From Sternotherus odoratus (Eukaryota; Chordata; Testudines; Kinosternidae), in assembly GCA_032164245.1 (NCBI GenBank), contig JAVMKO010000002.1, positions 57,259,840-57,323,839 of the forward strand: a stretch of 64,000 nucleotides of DNA. Direction: 5' to 3'. The notes under the pieces were generated by a model. That model ran no database searches and was not told the origin of the DNA. It saw only the letters and a list, made by a program, of their open reading frames with translations. Positions within the stretch are counted from its first letter, which is position 1, and each line of letters starts with the position of its first letter. This document shows, piece by piece, positions 60,440-64,000 of this stretch. Position numbers and translations under genes: made by a program.

Positions 60440-60739
60440 CAGCAGACTCTCGATTATCCAGGGTTGGGTTAACCAGGTTGTGTATTAATCAGGATGTCAA
60501 AAAAAATATGCATAACTTGCAGGGCTGGCTCTGGCTTTGTTGCTGCCCCAAGCACAAAAAACCCCACAAAACCACCAGGGCACAGGGCAGTCAGTGAACC
60601 AAACACCCCCTCCCCTGGGTGCAGGGTGGCTGGTGAACCAACCCCCCGACCCACATTTCCTATGGATGGTGATTATCCGGGATTGTATTAACCAGGATTA
60701 ATTTTTTCTCTATCATCCTGGATAATCGAGAGTCTGCAG
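60440..60739. mobile_element. Tigger-like MITE
   Basis: CAGCAGACTCTCGATTATCC at the left and GGATAATCGAGAGTCTGCAG at the right, one mismatch in 20, flanked by TA (60438-60439, 60740-60741). Subterminal AACCAGG/ATTAACCAGG words also repeat. No transposase. Confidence 0.9.
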
Positions 60740-60741
60740 TA

Positions 60742-61377
60742 CTTCAAAAGCAAAATCTTAAGTTTTCACATTTCATTTTTCCTATTGTCTTTCTACTTGA
60801 ACTTTATCGGTTAATCCTAAAACTATAATTTGTATTTAAAAAATAGTGCATGTCCATTATTAACTATTCATAAGGCAGTACTGAGGTTTTTGGAATGGGC
60901 TGTGTTTAACAGAGAGACCTCCTAAAACAATGTTCTTACCACTATTTAGCTTGACTATTCAAGGGAAAACAGTCAGTCTATGGAGTTCATTGCAAAGATA
61001 ATGTATTCTGATCGCTTTCCAAGTATTAGTGATATTGACAATCCTGACAAATGACATTTTTGGAGATCAAAATTTGATTTACTATAAAATTATTTTTTCT
61101 TCACCAACACAACTGGATTTCTTTCTAGAGCAAGGCTATACATACTTTAAAAAATGGTGGAGAATAGAGAAATTGAACTCTAGAAAGTAAAAAAACTCAA
61201 AGCAAAAAAACCTTGTGATGCAAAGTTTGGCCTTTGACAAAGTTCCTTTAAACAAAGTGATTCTGTAAGCCTCACCAAAACTTAGAATTTGGAAAAGCAC
61301 TGCACCCTGTTTTCACAGATGCAGGTTTTTAATTATTTCAGTAGAAGTCAATTCCTAGTATTGTGTTCAAAAGACTT
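60742..61377. other. Intergenic, no feature seen
   Basis: AT-rich sequence without a recognised element. Confidence 0.45.
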
Positions 61378-61403
61378 GGAGCTAGATTCACAAGGTGGAC
61401 TTA

Positions 61404-61618
61404 GAGCTTGTCTTCACTACCCGCTGGATCGGCGGGTAGCGATTGATCTATTAGCAAAATCGTCAACTTCAGAACTCCAGCTCGCCGGAAGGTGCAAGCT
61501 AGAGTTGATAGGGGAGCGTTCCGCCGCCATGAGGATGGCAGGTAAGTCGGCTGGAGATACGCAAGTTGTGTATCTGCAGTCAATCCCCCCCCTCCCCCCC
61601 CGTAGTGAAGACCAGCCC
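61404..61618. mobile_element. Harbinger-type MITE with TTA duplication
   Basis: GAGCTTGTCTTCACTAC at the left and GTAGTGAAGACCAGCCC at the right, flanked by TTA at 61401-61403 and 61619-61621. The interior (CGCTGGATCGGCGGGTAGCG, GGATGGCAGGTAAGTCGG) matches the reverse of the MITE at 19149-19456 in part. Confidence 0.85.
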
Positions 61619-62019
61619 TTAGTTGTTAAAATGCTCAGCATTGGAACAGCTAACTTTTAGGCATCCTGCCACCTAGTGGAATGCACACCCTGCCTTAGGC
61701 ACTTATTCAATGAATGGGGAGAATTAGGCGCCTAAAGAAGATATTAGTAGAAGCTAGCAAACAGAGCAGGGAACTACCTAAGCTAGCCAGAAGGAAATGC
61801 TAAGTAGAGACATGGGGCTTCAAAGAGACATAAGTGCCAAACTCTGGGCAGGATGAAGGTGCCTATCTCCACTTGGGATTTACAACTGTGAGCCCTCTCC
61901 TTGAGTTAGGCACTTAAACCAGATTAGTCCTTTTTCAGGAATAACTCAGGAGGAGGGGAAGGTGATGGAACAGCTTCAACAGAAGAAATTGACAGACTCA
62001 CCCCACAATACTATACTCC

Positions 62020-62085
62020 AGTGGTTAGGGCTGTCACTGGAAGGGTGGAGACCTGTGTTCAAATCCCTGATCAACAGCAGTCAGA
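62020..62085 (+). repeat. tRNA-like segment of a SINE
   Basis: AGTGGTTAGGGCTGTCACTG resembles an A box region and GTGTTCAAATCCCTG a B box, spaced as in a tRNA-derived SINE head. It lies inside the TIR element. Confidence 0.5.
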
Positions 62086-62865
62086 GGAGAGATTTGAGCT
62101 GGAGTCTCACACACCCAAGGTGAGCATGCTGACTACCGGTAAAAGTAGGGGGAACCTCCTCCTCCACAGGTCATCTTTTTGTGTGGTTAGGCATACTCTG
62201 AACATGGCTACCAGCTTGAGCCCTGCTGGGGAGATAAGCAGAGGAATGCCTGGTTTATGAATCCCACCAGGGCTTATGGTGTCAGAATTTAGGTAACTGT
62301 TTGCATGCCCAGCAAAAGAACGTGAGGGGCCTCAGGGACTAATGGTTGAAATGTAGGTACTTAGGGATTTTAGCACCTGCAGGACTAAATGGCAGCTGAG
62401 CTGTGGTTTTGTGAATGCCAGTGGGGCCTAAATGCCGGATTTAGCCATTGTGAATCTAGTCCCTGATATTTTTTAGATAAGGAAAACTTGGGGCTGCTTG
62501 GTTTGTATTAACTGATTACTTCTTTTATGTGATGATCTGGTTTGTGCTTATGGAATGAAAGCTCTATTGAATTTGATTGGACAAAGGACTTGATTCCCCA
62601 AAACTTTTTAATTGGTTGTAGCAGCAGTGTATTTTCTGACAAATTCAGACTCATGTCTACTGAATAATCAGGTGAACCCCTGTGGAACAGGGCAATCACT
62701 TCTTTCTTACAAGATTTCATATTCTGACTATCAAATGCTCATTTCATTTAAAAATGACCTTGCATGCCACTGGTTACTGCTTCATTTGCAAACATCTGTG
62801 CAAATCTTCAAACCTGGGTGATTTTTCTGGTCACGGTAAAATTTTACTATTTTTCTCTCTTGCAG

Positions 62866-63054
62866 GTTCCTGCACTTTCAGAGATATTTTGTTTTGAGGA
62901 TCTTGCCCCTATCAAAGAACAACAGATTTTGAACATTTCAGCAATAAAAAAAATATCCAAGTATCGAAAATGGCTAATTGAATGTATACCAAGTAACCAT
63001 CTGCTATGTAACTTTGATATTTCATATTACAAATATTATAACAGGAAAGACTGA
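62866..63054 (+). other. Possible terminal coding exon, unidentified
   Basis: An acceptor-like TTTTTCTCTCTTGCAG ends at 62865. The following frame is open for 62 codons (VPALSEIFCFEDLAPIKEQQ ... YYKYYNRKD) to TGA at 63052-63054, with AATAAA near 63324. The composition is protein-like but I recognise no family and found no upstream exon. It could be chance. Confidence 0.2.
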
Positions 63055-63691
63055 ACTTATCCAGCAACATATACAGCAGTGACCACACTTACTATACCTG
63101 ACAGTGGTTAAAATATCAAAATCACAGCTCTTCTCCACCCTGACAATGCTGCTTAAAACAGTTGTGCTCCACTTTCCTAAAATAGATAGACATAGTTATA
63201 CCGAGTTGTTTCTCATGGAAACCCTTTGGCATCTTTACAACCCACCTATACTTGAAACAGGATTCACTTTTTATAGAATATTCTAAAAGTACCCATGTAG
63301 GCTTTCATATGGCATTACACTGCAAAATAAATCCATAATGTGTGAAAAACACAGTTTACATCAAGCCATGGAGGCCAGTTGATATAGTTTGTGGACCAGT
63401 TCTTAAATTCTACCTTATTACAGAGAATGAGATGTATTAAAAGATTTGCGGTTTATAAAAAGTAACACCGTTATATACCATATTTTTACTTTACAAAAAT
63501 ATTGAAATAATCCATGAGTTAGTCACTCTGCACCAGCTTTAAAAAAAATACTATCAAATTTTGACTTGCACCTTTAATGCAACTGAAAGCACCATCAGTG
63601 GATACTTTTAACAGAAAGAAGGATACCATTGACTTGATCATACCCTAGGGAGGTACAGTATTTAAAACCCAGAAGCTTGCAGCAAAAACAC
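63055..63691. other. Intergenic or 3' UTR, no clear feature
   Basis: AT-rich, between two candidate terminal exons. Poly(A)-like signals exist for either strand (AATAAA near 63324 on +, ATTAAA on - near 63571). Confidence 0.35.
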
Positions 63692-63860
63692 TCATTTTAC
63701 AAGTGAGTCAACATAATTTTTAGATAGATATGGAACCAAGTCTTGAATAGTTTCAAGAGGGTCTTCCACATAGCTTGGTTTAATTGTACTTGACTGTATA
63801 TACTTACTATCAGGTGGCTGAAAGCCTCTAAAAGACATCACTTTCACCTTGGGTAGGGGA
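63692..63860 (-). other. Possible terminal coding exon, unidentified
   Basis: On the minus strand a pyrimidine tract and CCCAAG precede a frame reading VKVMSFRGFQPPDSKYIQSS ... IQDLVPYLSKNYVDSLVK and a stop at 63692. An in-frame TGA lies just before the farther ATG at 63925. A strong donor-like GTAAGTAT occurs inside the frame near 63808, which would give a much shorter internal exon instead. I do not recognise the protein; in other vertebrates the next gene would be XKR4, and this does not resemble its C-terminus. Confidence 0.2.
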
Positions 63861-64000
63861 AAAAACAGAGCTGTCTGTACATGTGGAGAACTTGATCTTT
63901 CCTGCTCTTGTGGGCCTCGTGCCATTCATATTCTGTCTCTCAGGCAACAATCCCAGTCTTGTAGTTCTACAGTGTTTGGCACTAGAAGGATATGGCATGT

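Larger units (their letters stand above)
61378..62463. mobile_element. Large TIR element carrying a nested MITE
   Basis: The left end GGAGCTAGATTCACAAGG and right end TTGTGAATCTAGTCCC are inverted copies. The interior has repeated TTAGGCACCTA-type words and a tRNA-like segment (62020-62085). The MITE 61404-61618 lies just inside the left end. No transposase; class not determined. Confidence 0.6.

Overview
This window looks like chromosomal DNA from a sauropsid vertebrate, most likely a turtle. It holds one recognisable host gene with long AT-rich introns, split by GT/AG sites. The surrounding repeats are typical of turtle genomes: CR1 LINEs, a SINE with a CR1 tail, Penelope-like elements, DIRS-like tyrosine-recombinase retrotransposons, hAT, Tigger and Harbinger DNA elements, and Helitrons. 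The turtle assignment is an inference from repeat content; no species-diagnostic locus was identified.

Region 1-31.9 kb is TMEM68 (the acyltransferase also called DIESL) on the + strand. Six coding exons (1344-1671, 10313-10477, 16508-16701, 18022-18082, 20921-21060, 29442-29546) join in frame to 993 nt, a 330-residue protein plus stop. The 5' UTR exon(s) and promoter lie upstream of the window; a long 3' UTR with several poly(A) signals follows. The introns are packed with transposons. Coding intron 1 has a Penelope-like tail, an old internally deleted DIRS element, a TIR element with a nested Helitron, a Penelope-like GIY-YIG endonuclease ORF, and two head-to-head Helitrons with minisatellites. 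Coding intron 4 has a tRNA-Leu-headed SINE split by a Harbinger-type MITE. Coding intron 5 has a Tigger-like element and an apparently complete 6.0-kb DIRS retrotransposon.

The DIRS element (23020-29031) is the most interesting object. It has inverted terminal repeats, a Gag-like ORF1, an RT-RNase H-methyltransferase-like ORF, an overlapping tyrosine recombinase frame, and an internal complementary region (28683-28782) that spells the junction of the two termini. No disabling mutation was seen in the domains examined. Its coding plan is unusual: the RT frame has no upstream ATG and overlaps ORF1 in the +1 frame, while the recombinase frame is the ORF1 frame itself, interrupted only by one TGA over 5.3 kb.

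Region 32-64 kb is intergenic as far as can be read. It contains a SINE fragment, a decayed RTE-like LINE split by a solo LTR, a CR1 reverse transcriptase remnant, two hAT-type elements with 8-bp target duplications, two Tigger-like elements with TA duplications, a Harbinger MITE with a TTA duplication nested inside another TIR element, microsatellites, and a perfect 17-bp hairpin. Near the right edge two short open segments with splice-like borders (62866-63054 on +, about 63695-63860 on -) could be terminal exons of unidentified genes, but this is weak.
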